Assembly: GCA_947497145.1 (NCBI GenBank)
Contig: CANMFQ010000011.1
Location: 120,412-184,411, forward strand
Source: an uncultured Flavobacteriaceae bacterium
Lineage (GTDB): Bacteria > Bacteroidota > Bacteroidia > Flavobacteriales > Flavobacteriaceae
Reading direction: 5' to 3'
Length of the DNA stretch: 64,000 bases
The notes below the pieces were generated by a model. That model was given only the letters and a program-made list of their open reading frames with translations, did no database searches and had not been told where the DNA came from. The translations under genes were made by a program, and so were the position numbers. Below are positions 55,501 to 63,386 of this stretch, piece after piece. Position 1 is the stretch's first letter. Every line of letters starts with the position of its first letter.

Positions 55501-55689
55501 CCTTTTGTTGCTATTACTTTGCAATGCATGTAACAAAACACGCTTACTTGCTACGTTATTTTCTACATAAAAAGCAAGGGTATCTGTTGCTGAAGAAATG
55601 GTACTGTCATGAGAAAATAAAAACGTATGCCATATGGATACAGCTATTAACAAAAACTGGACTCTAATTCGTTTGGGAGGTAATAGCAT
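47335..55689 (-). CDS. Giant secreted DUF4347 / FG-GAP / mosaic protein with T9SS type B sorting domain (2784 aa)
   Basis: Order: signal peptide (about 1-26); DUF4347 domain (about 28-165) with FSHG (His72) and IYGCD (Cys113), which fit the His-Gly / Gly-Cys pattern of caspase/CHAT-like peptidases; a DNDGDG-rich spacer; an FG-GAP/VCBS beta-propeller part (about 170-690, with repeated DxDGDG); a CARDB-like part (about 700-830); then four unrelated variable modules alternating with constant Asp-rich cassettes (about 840-2060), an Ig-like domain, four ADAGADQxIDC-type Ig/PKD-like repeats (nt 47960-48920), and a type B C-terminal domain (about the last 95 residues, with VTPNGDFVNDTFAI and IYNRWGNLVYEN). 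It should be secreted by the T9SS and probably attached to the surface. The ligand or enzyme activity is unknown. It is first in a tandem family on the minus strand, downstream of the terminator after hchA. Confidence 0.88.
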   Translation of the reverse strand: MLLPPKRIRVQFLLIAVSIWHTFLFSHDSTISSATDTLAFYVENNVASKRVLLHALQSNSNKRETIFHLFSHGRSGELHLNGKWLNANQIVSFLENNKSFSVFNFKYLNIYGCDFASGKKGKQAIAYIQKQFNIKVNASVNRTGKDGDWLLELGNYKFEGAENYVYTLQNSPEICNDGIDNDGDGYIDGFDDDCIPAAPECMAVTEDAQNFFIEEKAKSQGGVTAYQTPYAADIDGDGDVEIVAFGGSNAYIYNGATMALEESFNIGPTQTKWNAGAIAQLDGAGYYEVLMLDTSKRLRVARRNSTGIWSVTSVANSPIVPDNVLRNNPGGYGLGANLGLADFDGDGSAEAYIGSAIYNIDFPNATGPAVVTLLGIGNNTANNNGQGHAAKPWPHSFAYDILPDNACTDCEGLELIAGNAIYAVNETTAAVTIIRDASALGTYPDGPASIADMDLDGDVDVVINADNKIYIWDPAASPNGVIVKEWTRNGGQTGVLNISNFYNDDLEDDGVINNSTPNVPEFTDLVGTTLTAYNHNNTNSIWTQVTSDVSSATSLTSFDFNGDGIDELVYRDQSNLRIMYGGGFTANSKIPSGVEQSSRNYGNSVLACSSATGTEHPIVVDANGDGEANIVVACTDGVKLFGSDASRKWQPARAIWNQQSYNVVNINDDGTLPINLQSILEVFPKDGNGTTILNEFNNQLNPISLVVPEGNTLLPDLTIKNTQFDNSTVICPSFSMVVEVGNDGDASVTNEIFVNVYDSDPEIMGANLLGSGSINQDLAKDESQTVTINFSSNSSNDSVFVVVSTNPNMTVPIDDSDFDNGASDCDVDNNILEVNLPNCCSIGASTNGTPTASDSDGDGINNSCDLDDDNDGILDFTEDCRGYISQNTDGNWIGTSSSVIDVVFSHPTQTSTYTAADIFTDGQVGYYINSGNRGAEPAVTKTGSFEYKVTFTPGVPAKEIAFHVRDFDNLSSPGGSFDITINGGTPAGAVFENAPGITYVPGRPPMNYNGSTSKIDPQQGAVDDQEIIIHGVGTTLITELVVATNAINAGDWLGYSLLGRSFCDSDQDGLRNQLDLDSDGDGCPDALEGSGSYTTANLQTSSMSGGNGNSAEGPVTQNLGTTVDTNTSSATYGVPIVSPATTASSQSIGSSQDAAVESDECSDCLVGASTNGTPTASDSDGDGINDICDLDDDNDGILDLDEDMAICSSNDMRVTSFNAATHTHVLQGDNGEPVTLSLSVTNYNGETGPFSFSNETGSGDVAAYHQIDVLTNSMSLHYTFANSGTKSNENTLTFYPRYVPKIPSNVHTNIDRFSFEYDSNVFKAVLSDPGNYVTGLNTGDIVVSGTTYQETMPVVVSNPYYITLVPINAIPPGYITSFTWNQELVNNTDIRVEGPGITITQCSYTVSQDIDGDGIINSLDLDSDGDGCPDALEGGGSYANANLQNSSMPGGNGNSAEGPVTQNLGTTVDTNATSATYGVPIVSPATTATNQTVGSSQDAAIESAECNDCIVGASTNGIPTASDSDGDGVNDTCDLDDDNDGILDENEGPCYVYGKSTVNLERGTIANAGATIALSSNTNYIAMQSPSGATSPSSPMVFVNGHDTTSGESFFTYTYDTPKKMYVGEEGELKMSYYYYARAGASTSQEKYASNPTITLNTLSGTYSGTYTFTDADKTALGSGNWVLVEYNVNGPANTLLEITSFKIKTEAITSAANSTFNPSSTEVYGVAAINFEFCQIEDTDGDGIPNPLDLDSDGDGCPDALEGGGSYTNANLQNSSMPGGNSNVPEGPITQNLGTTVNTNATSPTYGVPIVSPATTATNQTVGSSQDAAVVSPECDECIVGASTDGTPTASDSDGDGVNDVCDLDDDNDGILDLEEECKGYISQNTDGNWKGESTSMVDVTRPNPNSFGSYTFNNGQIGYYIGSRGGDLGVPFDGSTEYLVTFSPAVPVNEIAFYIRDYDHNASYADAHFEVSINGGTPAGNIFIAPSDINYLLTRPGMEYDASSSKILPVGSVENQNLMITGVGTTLITELKIKAVGLRPGDTIIYSLLGKSQCDSDNDGIPNQLDLDSDGDGCPDAIEGGGSFGSGDLVDSAMPGGNTGASYTGTSASPVITNLGTTVGDTPTTLGVPTVAGAGQGVGTSQITGATIQISEAPEDVSQCISDNVSVAFSATATSNPTTAVIGYQWQVSTDNGASFSAIIPGASGATAGGTNSGAAVTLTLTDVDVSYSGNVYKIIFAAADNACSEEATAVLELKNNPLAEAGDDQIIDCITTFVSIGDATADPAYSYSWMPTDGLSDPTSPNPRAEPLTTQTYVLTVTDDVTGCTSTDEVTVTVNNEVPTANAGADQRIDCETTSVILGVEPTDGYRYEWIPATGLSDASLSNPEATPREDTTYTVTVTNEETGCFSTDEVVVTVQGELPPADAGADQIIDCTTTSVTLGAAGADGYTYSWEPATALTNAAMAQPVANPSETTTYTLTVTNTDTGCASSDTVVVRVNAAPPVADAGADQIIDCNTTSVTLGTAAIEGYTYSWRPAAGLSDASIANPIATPTVTTTYTVTVTDTATGCTTEDEVVITENKTDEIQRENLSICIIDEPVDLNRFFDTPTFSGVAFPETEITWVLEESDTEISTMFNPNDYELGTYTATSTLEQGGCTLERRLTIRVHKDCIYTPCISSPDAISVSSLVTPNGDFVNDTFAIDIPINADSTDDCNISVHLQIYNRWGNLVYENTNYQNDWTGEAAKDALGDKEKSPRATYYYIIELENSGIPPKQGYFLLGLSR
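49510..53165 (-). repeat. Array of constant cassettes and variable modules in the 2784 aa gene
   Basis: Near-constant cassettes of about 400 bases (50075-50475, 51055-51465, 52090-52490, and a half copy at 53065-53165). Their products contain GASTNGTPTASDSDGDG, DICDLDDDNDGILD and DSDGDGCPDALEG-type Asp-rich segments, and a NLGTTVDTN-type linker. They separate the modules at about 52495-53060, 51470-52085, 50480-51050 and 49520-50070. The first and fourth modules are related to each other (both start with a GYISQNTDGNW sequence), while the second and third are unrelated. Confidence 0.85.
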
Positions 55690-56180
55690 AAGGGCAACAA
55701 TTGTTTAGATGCAAATATTAAATAGGTAACCTTTACAATTTATAACGTCAATAGTAGGTCTAATTACTAAGATATTTGGACTAACGAAAATAAGGAACCT
55801 ATAATGTTTACGGACATTACCAAACAGATAATTGGTAAGTTGATTCATTTATTCGGCAAACTTCAAAACAGCTAACATACAAAGCTCGAACAGCTAAAAT
55901 GGATCAGGTAATTCATCTAATTTTTCAGTCTTTCAGCTGCTCTTTTTTACGAAAAACAGAAAGAAAATGGCTTCAGAATAAAACGCTCTGCCGTGTTTTT
56001 TAATGTAACTATTGCTGTCCTGAAAGCTATTGTGGTGCTTAAATTAAGAAAACACTCTATTTTATGATGCTTATAAGTCTCATCACGAAGTTCTATTACA
56101 TAATACGGGTTTAATCTATTTTCTAGATATGGGCTTGATCTTATCATTAAAAAAATGTTTATCAACACAGCTATGAAAAT
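55690..56180. other. Intergenic region, 491 bp, with a conserved upstream block
   Basis: Between the start of the 2784 aa gene and the stop of the 2401 aa gene. Bases 55690-55880 share elements with 63387-63585, including ACTAACGAAAATAAG and a GATTCATTTATTCG block near 55840-55855. A 73-codon minus-strand frame at 55947-56168 shows no recognisable family and is not called. Confidence 0.55.
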
Positions 56181-58356
56181 CTATCTTGACAACCCTAATA
56201 AAAAATAACCTTGCTTAGGTGGTATACCACTGTTTTCTAATTCTATGATATAATAGTAGGTTGCTCGGGGAGATTTTTCTTTGTCTCCTAGTGCATCTTT
56301 AGCTGCTTCTCCTGTCCAGTCATTTTGGTAATTCGTATTCTCATAAACCAAATTGCCCCAACGATTGTAAATCTGTAAATGCACGCTTATATTACAATCA
56401 TCTGTGCTATCTGCATTGATAGGAATATCAATAGCAAATGTATCATTCACAAAATCACCATTGGGCGTCACTAATGAACTTACCGAAATAGCATCAGGTG
56501 AAGAAATACAAGGCGTGTAAATACAATCTTTATGTACACGTATTGTCAGCCTTCGTTCTAAGGTACACCCCCCCTGTTCTAATGTGCTTGTAGCTGTGTA
56601 GGTACCCAACTCGTAATCATTAGGGTTGAACATAGTTGAAATTTCTGTGTCTGACTCCTCCAAAACCCAAGTGATTTCAGTTTCTGGAAAGGCTACACCT
56701 GAGAATGTTGGTGTATCAAAAAATCTATTTAAATCTACTGGTTCATCTATGATACAAATACTCAGGTTTTCGCGCTGAATTTCATCTGTTTTATTTTCTG
56801 TGATTACTACCTCGTCTTCCGTTGTACAACCCGTTGCTGTATCGGTAACCGTTACCGTATAGGTGGTAGTCACCGTTGGTGTTGCTATAGGGTTAGCAAT
56901 ACTAGCATCTGACAAGCCTGCTGCTGGTCGCCATGAATAGGTATGGCCTTCTATAGCAGCCGTACCTAATGTTACAGCGGTGGTATTACAATCAATTATT
57001 TGATCGGCTCCTGCATCAGCTACTGGAGGAGCTGCATTTACACGCACCACTACCGTATCTGATGAGGCGCAACCTGTATCGGTATTGGTTACCGTTAACG
57101 TATAAGTGGTTGTTTCACTAGGATTAGCTACAGGCTGAGCCATTGCTGCATTAGTCAAAGCTGTAGCTGGTTCCCATGAATAGGTATAACCATCTTCGGC
57201 TGCTGTACCTAATGTTACAGACGTAGTAATACAATCTATTATTTGATCAGCACCAGCATCTGCAGGAGGTAATTCACCTTGTACCGTAACAACAACCTCA
57301 TCGGTTGAAAAACAGCCTGTTTCTTCATTAGTAACCGTTACCGTATAAGTAGTATCTTCTCTTGGGGTTGCCTCTGGATTCGATAGCATTGCATCGGATA
57401 AACCTGTAGCGGGAATCCATTCATAACGATACCCATCTGTTGGTGCAACACCTAAAATTACCGAGATAGTTTCACAATCTATCCTTTGGTCGGCTCCTGC
57501 ATTGGCAGTTGGCACTTCATTATTTACCGTTATTGTCACCTCATCGGTTGAAGTACAGCCTGTGACATCATCGGTAACTGTTAACACATATGTTTGGGTT
57601 GTCATTGGTTCTGCCCTCGGGTTTGGACTCGTAGGATCTGATAAACCGTTAGTTGGCATCCATGAATAGCTATACGCTGGATCAGCTGTAGCATCACCTA
57701 TGCTGACAAATGTAGTAATACAGTCGATAATTTGATCTTCACCTGCTTCAGCTGTTGGGTTATTTTTTAATTCTAATACGGCCGTCGCTTCTTCAGGACA
57801 AGCATTGTCTGCAGCAGCAAAAATTATTTTATATACATTTCCGCTATAGCTCACATCAACATCTGTTAGGGTTAACGTAACCGCTACCCCTGAGTTAGTT
57901 CCGCCAGCTGTAGCGCCAGAAGCACCTGGTATTATCGCAGAAAAACTCGCTCCATTATCAGTACTTACTTGCCATTGATAACCAATTACAGCGGTAGTTG
58001 GATTAGATGTAACAGTCGCTGAAAACGTTACAGAAACATTATCTGAAATACATTGAGACACATCTTCTGGTGCTTCGCTTATTTGTATTGTTGCTCCTGT
58101 AATTTGTGAAGTTCCAACTCCTTGACCAGCACCTGCTACTGTTGGCACTCCTAAAGTGGTAGGCGTATCACCTACCGTAGTACCTAAATTTGTAATCACT
58201 GGGCTTGCCGAAGTACCTGTATAGCTAGCACCAGTATTTCCACCAGGCATTGCGGAATCTACTAAATCTCCACTACCAAAACTTCCGCCGCCTTCTATAG
58301 CATCGGGGCAACCATCGCCGTCACTATCTAAATCTAACTGGTTAGAAATGCCGTCA
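56176..58356 (-). repeat. Near-identical 2.17 kb 3' tail, copy B (shared with 47329-49510)
   Basis: Partner copy. It encodes the same Ig-like part, four repeats and type B domain. Differences are scattered substitutions, for example APTDGY instead of EPTDGY and AEDGY instead of AGADGY at repeats 2 and 3. Confidence 0.9.
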
Positions 58357-61300
58357 CCATCAGTATCGACAAAACAATCAATTTTTTTCACAACCGTGTC
58401 AAGTCCATAGTTATCAGACCATTCTTCAGCAAGTAAATATTGTAATTTATCTCCCGCAGCCAACGTAACACGTACAAAATTTGGATAAGGGCCGTTAAAA
58501 CCAAGTCTTTGTCTGGCGATTTCTACACCATTTTTGTACACAAGTAAATGATCGTCTCCGTTGGTAAGGTCAATTACATACGTACCGGCCTCACTTGCGG
58601 CAATTTCCTTTTCTAAGGTAAAAAAGTAATCTTCATTAAAGGTAGTTATTGCAGGTCCCGTGTAATTTAGCATATCCGTTGCATCTGGATCAAAATCAGT
58701 TCCAAACCCTTGATTTGTGCCTGCCTTTTCATTGTATTGAAAAGTACCCACTTCTAAAAATACTGTTCCTGAATATGGAAAAGTAGTACCTGAAGATATT
58801 TCGGCCCAGGTATCTATAGCTGTTGTTACGCCTGTATTGTCATATACTTTACCGGCAAAGCCCGTTGCGCTAAATGGCTCACAAACTACCTCATCAGTAT
58901 CTAAGATACCATCATTATCATCGTCTAAATCACATACGTCATTTACGCCATCACCGTCACTATCACTTGCCGTTGGTGTTCCGTCAGTACTTGCACCTTC
59001 GCCACAATCTATACACTCTTCGGACTCAACTGCTGCATCTTGACTACTACCAACCGTTTGATTGGTTGCCGTAGTTGCTGGTGAAACAATAGGCACCCCG
59101 TAAGTTGGACTAGCAGCATTGGTATCAACAGTAGTTCCTAAATTTTGAGTTACAAGACCTTCTGCACTATTGCCATTACCACCAGGCATTGACGAATTTT
59201 GTAAGTTGGCATTGGTGTAACTACCACCGCCTTCTAAAGCATCGGGGCAACCATCACCATCTGAATCTAAATCTAATTGATTGGGAATGCCATCATTATC
59301 AACATCAGTATTACAACTGTTTTTGTAAAAACTTATATCATCAATAGCTAAATCATTACCACATCCTCCTGCACCATTATTAATTAAAACCAAATTAACT
59401 GCAGGGGTCGTTGTAGTGGTGGTAAAAGACAGGGCAAAAGAATCCCATTCCATAGTAACTGTACCTGGATAGTTTCCTGTATCACCAGAAGCTAACACCA
59501 CTCCATTACTAGAATCTTCGATTTGAAATTTAATATTTATCGGTATATCTGGATTACAAACATCCTTCTTTAATAAATTAGCAAAAAATGCTTCTAATTG
59601 ATAGGTAGCATTAGCATCTACAGCGATATTATTTCGTCTATAAAACTCACCTGCGGTATAACTACTATTTACTAATAACATCTGCCCGTTAACATCTCCG
59701 GGGGTATGATCTTCGCCGCTATGCCATGTATAATAACCATCAGCAGGGTTGTCATCAACTCCATAAGAACCATCTAGTATCCTATTACTAGTTTCATAAT
59801 TATAGGTTGTATAAGGTGTTGAATTCCTACCCGTTCCTGTACCAAAATTTTCAACAAAGCTATACACTGGCCTACTCACACACTCATCAGTATCTAAAAT
59901 ACCATCATTATCATCATCTAAATCACAATCATCATTTATGCCATCGCCATCACTATCACTGGCTGTTGGTGTACCATTTGAACTAGCGCCTATCAAACAA
60001 TCATTACATTCATCAGATTCAACTGCTGCATCTTGGCTACTACCAACCGTCTGGTTAGTTGCCGTAGTTGCTGGTGAAACGATGGGTACGCCGTAAGTTG
60101 CACTAGTGGCATTGGTATCAACAGTAGTTCCTAAATTTTGAGTTACAGGACCTTCTGCACTATTACCATTACCACCAGGCATTGACGAATTTTGCAGATT
60201 GCTACTCCTATGATTACCGCCGCCTTCTAAAGCATCGGGGCAGCCATCACCATCACTGTCTAAATCTAGGTGATTGGGTATACCGTCATTATCTGTATCT
60301 AAATCTGTACATACCAGATTATCTCCTCCAATAGCAATTTCTCTTAATTGAACAGGCACCCTTGAATAAGTAGTATTGATAATAAAATCTACATGCGAAA
60401 CAGCGGTATATAATTGTGTAAAAGTAAAAGTTTGTAAATTATGATTATTTAATGCAGTAAAGGTTTCTGTTCCTAAAATCACATTATTTTTATCGTATAA
60501 TTTAAAACTAAAACTCTTAACTCCGTCACCTAAAGGGCCATTATAATCATTGGCAATAAATGCTTTATTTACATTATTGTAGGCTGAAGAAAAGGTAAGT
60601 CTAAATCCATTACCTCTATTATTATATGTTGCATTCCAATCAAAATCTTGGCATCCACTGGTGTAAATACTTGAATAATCACCATCAACAAGCTCTTCAA
60701 GAGATCCATTCTGTCCACAATCAATCATAATTTGATTTGTTGGAAGATTGGTTATACTTGCTATTTTTAGCTGATTTCCGTTGTTAAATTCATCAACACA
60801 TTTTCCTTCATCAATATCTAAAATACCATCATTATCATCATCCAAATCACAAATATCATTTATGCCATCGCCATCACTATCACTGGCTGTTGGTGTACCA
60901 TTTGAACTAGCACCTATCAAACAATCACTACATTCGTCAGATTCAACTGCAGCATCTTGGCTACTACCAACCGTCTGGTTAGTTGCCGTAGTTGCTGGTG
61001 AAACGATGGGCGCACCATAAGTTGTACTAGTAGCATTTCTATCAACCGTAGTTCCTAGGTTTTGAGTTACTGGGCCTTCTGCACTATTGCCATTACCGCC
61101 AGGCATTGCCGAATTTTGTAAGTTGGTATTGGTGTAACTACCACCGCCTTCTAAAGCATCGGGGCAGCCATCGCCATCACTGTCTAAATCTAAGCTATTT
61201 CTAATTCCGTCGCCATCGGTATCACAATAGCTTCTCCCAAATAAGGAATAAGCTATCCAATCTGCGCTCCCCATATTAAAAGATTTTATTTTAAACTCTG

Positions 61301-63386
61301 TGATTATTGTATTCCCAACTCCTTTAAATAACGTTCTTTGATCCGCTACTCCTGATGATTCTAATCTACTTGTTGCTGCATCATAAGTTGACGGTGATGC
61401 ATATCCATAATCTACTATTTCAATACGATTTCCAGCTGGAGTCCCTCCATTTACAGTAAAGTTAAAATATGCATTTGGTGAATTGCTATGATCTAAATCA
61501 TAAACATAAAATGCTATTTCATCTATTGGAACTCCCGGAGAAAAAGTAGCTGTGTATTCTGCTGTTCCTCCTACTGTTCTAACCCACTTATCCCCATCTC
61601 GTAAATTTATTGAATAAGGCATTTGACCATCTGAAAGTGATACTTCATTATTTATAGCCTCAAAACTATTACCTGCCAAAGTTACATCTACAACACTTGC
61701 TGTTTGCCCTTTCCAAGCTCCGTCTGTATTTTGTGAAATAAATCCTTTACACTCTTCATCTACATCTTTTATTCCATCATTATCATCGTCTAAATCACAA
61801 ATATCATTTATGCCATCGCCATCACTATCACTGGCTGTTGGTGTACCATTTGAACTAGCACCTACCAAACAATCACTACACTCTTCAGACTCTACTGCTG
61901 TATTTTGGCTACTACCAAGAGCTTGAGCACTTGCAGTAGTTGCTGGAGCAACAATGGGTAATCCTGAGGTGGCACTAGTTGTATTAGTGTCAACCGAAGT
62001 CCCTAAATTTTGACTTATAGGACCTGCTGTTCCGTTATAATCTGGAGCATTTCCAGCTCCATTACTGTCGGTATTTCCACCTGGTATTGACGAGTTTTGT
62101 AAATTATCACTACCAAAACTGCCATCGCCTTCTAAAGCATCTGCACAACCATCGCCATCACTATCTAAATCTAGATGATTTGGAATACCATCTTGGTCAA
62201 AATCGCAAGCAGGTAATCTAACGGCCACTCTATCTATAATATAATCATCTGGTTGAGCACCTGTGCCTGTTCCCCTAAAAAGCATGAAATAATTTCCCGT
62301 ATTAGGAATACTAAAACTCCCTGTAAAATTTTTATAATTTGGTGTTGCTGAATAATTTGGAAGCGTATTAAAAGCATCTTGCTCTAAGGTAGTAAGTAGG
62401 GTGTTGGTACTGGCATTCCATATTTGTACAATAAACCTTGCTGAGCTACCCGAACTTCTTGAACCCAAATCAAATGCATACTCGTATGCCCCCCTATTTA
62501 ATGAACCAAAGTTATACACTATGGCATTAGCAGTACTGTTATATTCGAATAATAAATTTCTTAATCCCGTATTGGCATTATCATTATTCATATCTCCAAA
62601 CACACCACCTGTTAAGGTTGAATTTTTGTTTGTACTTGGATAGGAAGTAACAGCCCCTATCGATGTTCTAAAATTTGAAACTGTTGAAGATACATACCAA
62701 CCATCGTTCGTAATTTCGGTCCTTGTTTTACTAAAACCACCAGATGAAACTAAGTTAGTATAGTAAGACGGGCACTCAACAGCATCCAATATGCCATCAT
62801 TATCATCGTCTACATCATCACTATTAACAACCCCATCACAATCATAGTCTTGATTACCTGCTACCCCTTGATTTGCACATTGTAAATCATACGGATAGTT
62901 TGCCATCCCTAAAAATGATGAATTCCCCACTTCCAGTACCCAGTCACCTGAAACTCCTGTAATATTTGTTGAAGCAGCTACGGTAATACCTAGTGTTTTT
63001 TCAAGATAGGCTACTGCCTGCTTACCTTTGTATCCTTTTGCAAATTCACATCCGTAAATATGTAGGGTTTTAAAAGTTGTTTTTTGAAGTTTAATCTCTC
63101 TGATTAAATAGGTAGCTATTTCTGCTGCATTTAGCCATTTTCCGTTGATGCGTAACTCCCCCGAACGCCCGTGAGAAAACAAATGAAAAACGGTTCCTTT
63201 TTTGTTAGCATCATTTTTTAATGCAGCCAATAATATGTGCTTCTTAGCTATATCCTTTTCGATATGAAAAGCCTTAGTTGCTGTTGAAGAAGAAATCGTA
63301 TTTTGATTAGAAAATAAACCCATTTGACAAATTAATGTCAACAGTATCAAAAGTGATATTCTTATTAATTTGGGAGTTAATGGCAT
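56181..63386 (-). CDS. Giant secreted DUF4347 mosaic protein with T9SS type B sorting domain (2401 aa)
   Basis: Signal peptide (about 1-26), DUF4347 domain (about 28-170) with the same FSHG (His72) and IYGCE (Cys113) as its neighbour, no FG-GAP part, then directly DYDCDGVVNSDDVDDDNDGILD. Five variable modules follow, separated by constant cassettes: A (PSYYTNLV start), B (related to the GYISQNTDGNW-type modules of the neighbour), C (DEFNNGNQLKI start), D (a beta jelly-roll type start FVENFGTGTG), and E (PA14-like; FAGKVYDNTG and GDDHLLVYKNGVE segments). Then comes the shared tail with an Ig-like domain, four ADAGADQ-type repeats and a type B C-terminal domain. The protein should be secreted by T9SS. 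Its role is unknown; adhesion or self-recognition are guesses. Its start is preceded by the conserved block 63387-63585. Confidence 0.88.
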   Translation of the reverse strand: MPLTPKLIRISLLILLTLICQMGLFSNQNTISSSTATKAFHIEKDIAKKHILLAALKNDANKKGTVFHLFSHGRSGELRINGKWLNAAEIATYLIREIKLQKTTFKTLHIYGCEFAKGYKGKQAVAYLEKTLGITVAASTNITGVSGDWVLEVGNSSFLGMANYPYDLQCANQGVAGNQDYDCDGVVNSDDVDDDNDGILDAVECPSYYTNLVSSGGFSKTRTEITNDGWYVSSTVSNFRTSIGAVTSYPSTNKNSTLTGGVFGDMNNDNANTGLRNLLFEYNSTANAIVYNFGSLNRGAYEYAFDLGSRSSGSSARFIVQIWNASTNTLLTTLEQDAFNTLPNYSATPNYKNFTGSFSIPNTGNYFMLFRGTGTGAQPDDYIIDRVAVRLPACDFDQDGIPNHLDLDSDGDGCADALEGDGSFGSDNLQNSSIPGGNTDSNGAGNAPDYNGTAGPISQNLGTSVDTNTTSATSGLPIVAPATTASAQALGSSQNTAVESEECSDCLVGASSNGTPTASDSDGDGINDICDLDDDNDGIKDVDEECKGFISQNTDGAWKGQTASVVDVTLAGNSFEAINNEVSLSDGQMPYSINLRDGDKWVRTVGGTAEYTATFSPGVPIDEIAFYVYDLDHSNSPNAYFNFTVNGGTPAGNRIEIVDYGYASPSTYDAATSRLESSGVADQRTLFKGVGNTIITEFKIKSFNMGSADWIAYSLFGRSYCDTDGDGIRNSLDLDSDGDGCPDALEGGGSYTNTNLQNSAMPGGNGNSAEGPVTQNLGTTVDRNATSTTYGAPIVSPATTATNQTVGSSQDAAVESDECSDCLIGASSNGTPTASDSDGDGINDICDLDDDNDGILDIDEGKCVDEFNNGNQLKIASITNLPTNQIMIDCGQNGSLEELVDGDYSSIYTSGCQDFDWNATYNNRGNGFRLTFSSAYNNVNKAFIANDYNGPLGDGVKSFSFKLYDKNNVILGTETFTALNNHNLQTFTFTQLYTAVSHVDFIINTTYSRVPVQLREIAIGGDNLVCTDLDTDNDGIPNHLDLDSDGDGCPDALEGGGNHRSSNLQNSSMPGGNGNSAEGPVTQNLGTTVDTNATSATYGVPIVSPATTATNQTVGSSQDAAVESDECNDCLIGASSNGTPTASDSDGDGINDDCDLDDDNDGILDTDECVSRPVYSFVENFGTGTGRNSTPYTTYNYETSNRILDGSYGVDDNPADGYYTWHSGEDHTPGDVNGQMLLVNSSYTAGEFYRRNNIAVDANATYQLEAFFANLLKKDVCNPDIPINIKFQIEDSSNGVVLASGDTGNYPGTVTMEWDSFALSFTTTTTTPAVNLVLINNGAGGCGNDLAIDDISFYKNSCNTDVDNDGIPNQLDLDSDGDGCPDALEGGGSYTNANLQNSSMPGGNGNSAEGLVTQNLGTTVDTNAASPTYGVPIVSPATTATNQTVGSSQDAAVESEECIDCGEGASTDGTPTASDSDGDGVNDVCDLDDDNDGILDTDEVVCEPFSATGFAGKVYDNTGVTTAIDTWAEISSGTTFPYSGTVFLEVGTFQYNEKAGTNQGFGTDFDPDATDMLNYTGPAITTFNEDYFFTLEKEIAASEAGTYVIDLTNGDDHLLVYKNGVEIARQRLGFNGPYPNFVRVTLAAGDKLQYLLAEEWSDNYGLDTVVKKIDCFVDTDGDGISNQLDLDSDGDGCPDAIEGGGSFGSGDLVDSAMPGGNTGASYTGTSASPVITNLGTTVGDTPTTLGVPTVAGAGQGVGTSQITGATIQISEAPEDVSQCISDNVSVTFSATVTSNPTTAVIGYQWQVSTDNGASFSAIIPGASGATAGGTNSGVAVTLTLTDVDVSYSGNVYKIIFAAADNACPEEATAVLELKNNPTAEAGEDQIIDCITTFVSIGDATADPAYSYSWMPTNGLSDPTSPNPRAEPMTTQTYVLTVTDDVTGCTSTDEVTITVNNEVPTANAGADQRIDCETISVILGVAPTDGYRYEWIPATGLSDAMLSNPEATPREDTTYTVTVTNEETGCFSTDEVVVTVQGELPPADAGADQIIDCITTSVTLGTAAEDGYTYSWEPATALTNAAMAQPVANPSETTTYTLTVTNTDTGCASSDTVVVRVNAAPPVADAGADQIIDCNTTAVTLGTAAIEGHTYSWRPAAGLSDASIANPIATPTVTTTYTVTVTDTATGCTTEDEVVITENKTDEIQRENLSICIIDEPVDLNRFFDTPTFSGVAFPETEITWVLEESDTEISTMFNPNDYELGTYTATSTLEQGGCTLERRLTIRVHKDCIYTPCISSPDAISVSSLVTPNGDFVNDTFAIDIPINADSTDDCNISVHLQIYNRWGNLVYENTNYQNDWTGEAAKDALGDKEKSPRATYYYIIELENSGIPPKQGYFLLGLSR
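58356..62870 (-). repeat. Array of constant cassettes and variable modules in the 2401 aa gene
   Basis: Constant cassettes at about 58898-59315, 59882-60305, 60812-61225 and 61770-62205, with a partial one at 62785-62870. The variable modules lie at about 58370-58895 (E), 59310-59880 (D), 60305-60810 (C), 61215-61765 (B) and 62205-62780 (A). The cassettes contain the same Asp-rich segments as those of the neighbouring gene and are close at base level. Confidence 0.85.

Noticed and set aside
55947..56168. 73-codon minus-strand frame between the two giant genes
   Set aside because: No recognisable domain or signal, poor fit to codon use, and it is not present in front of the other paralogue. 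I could not support it as a gene.
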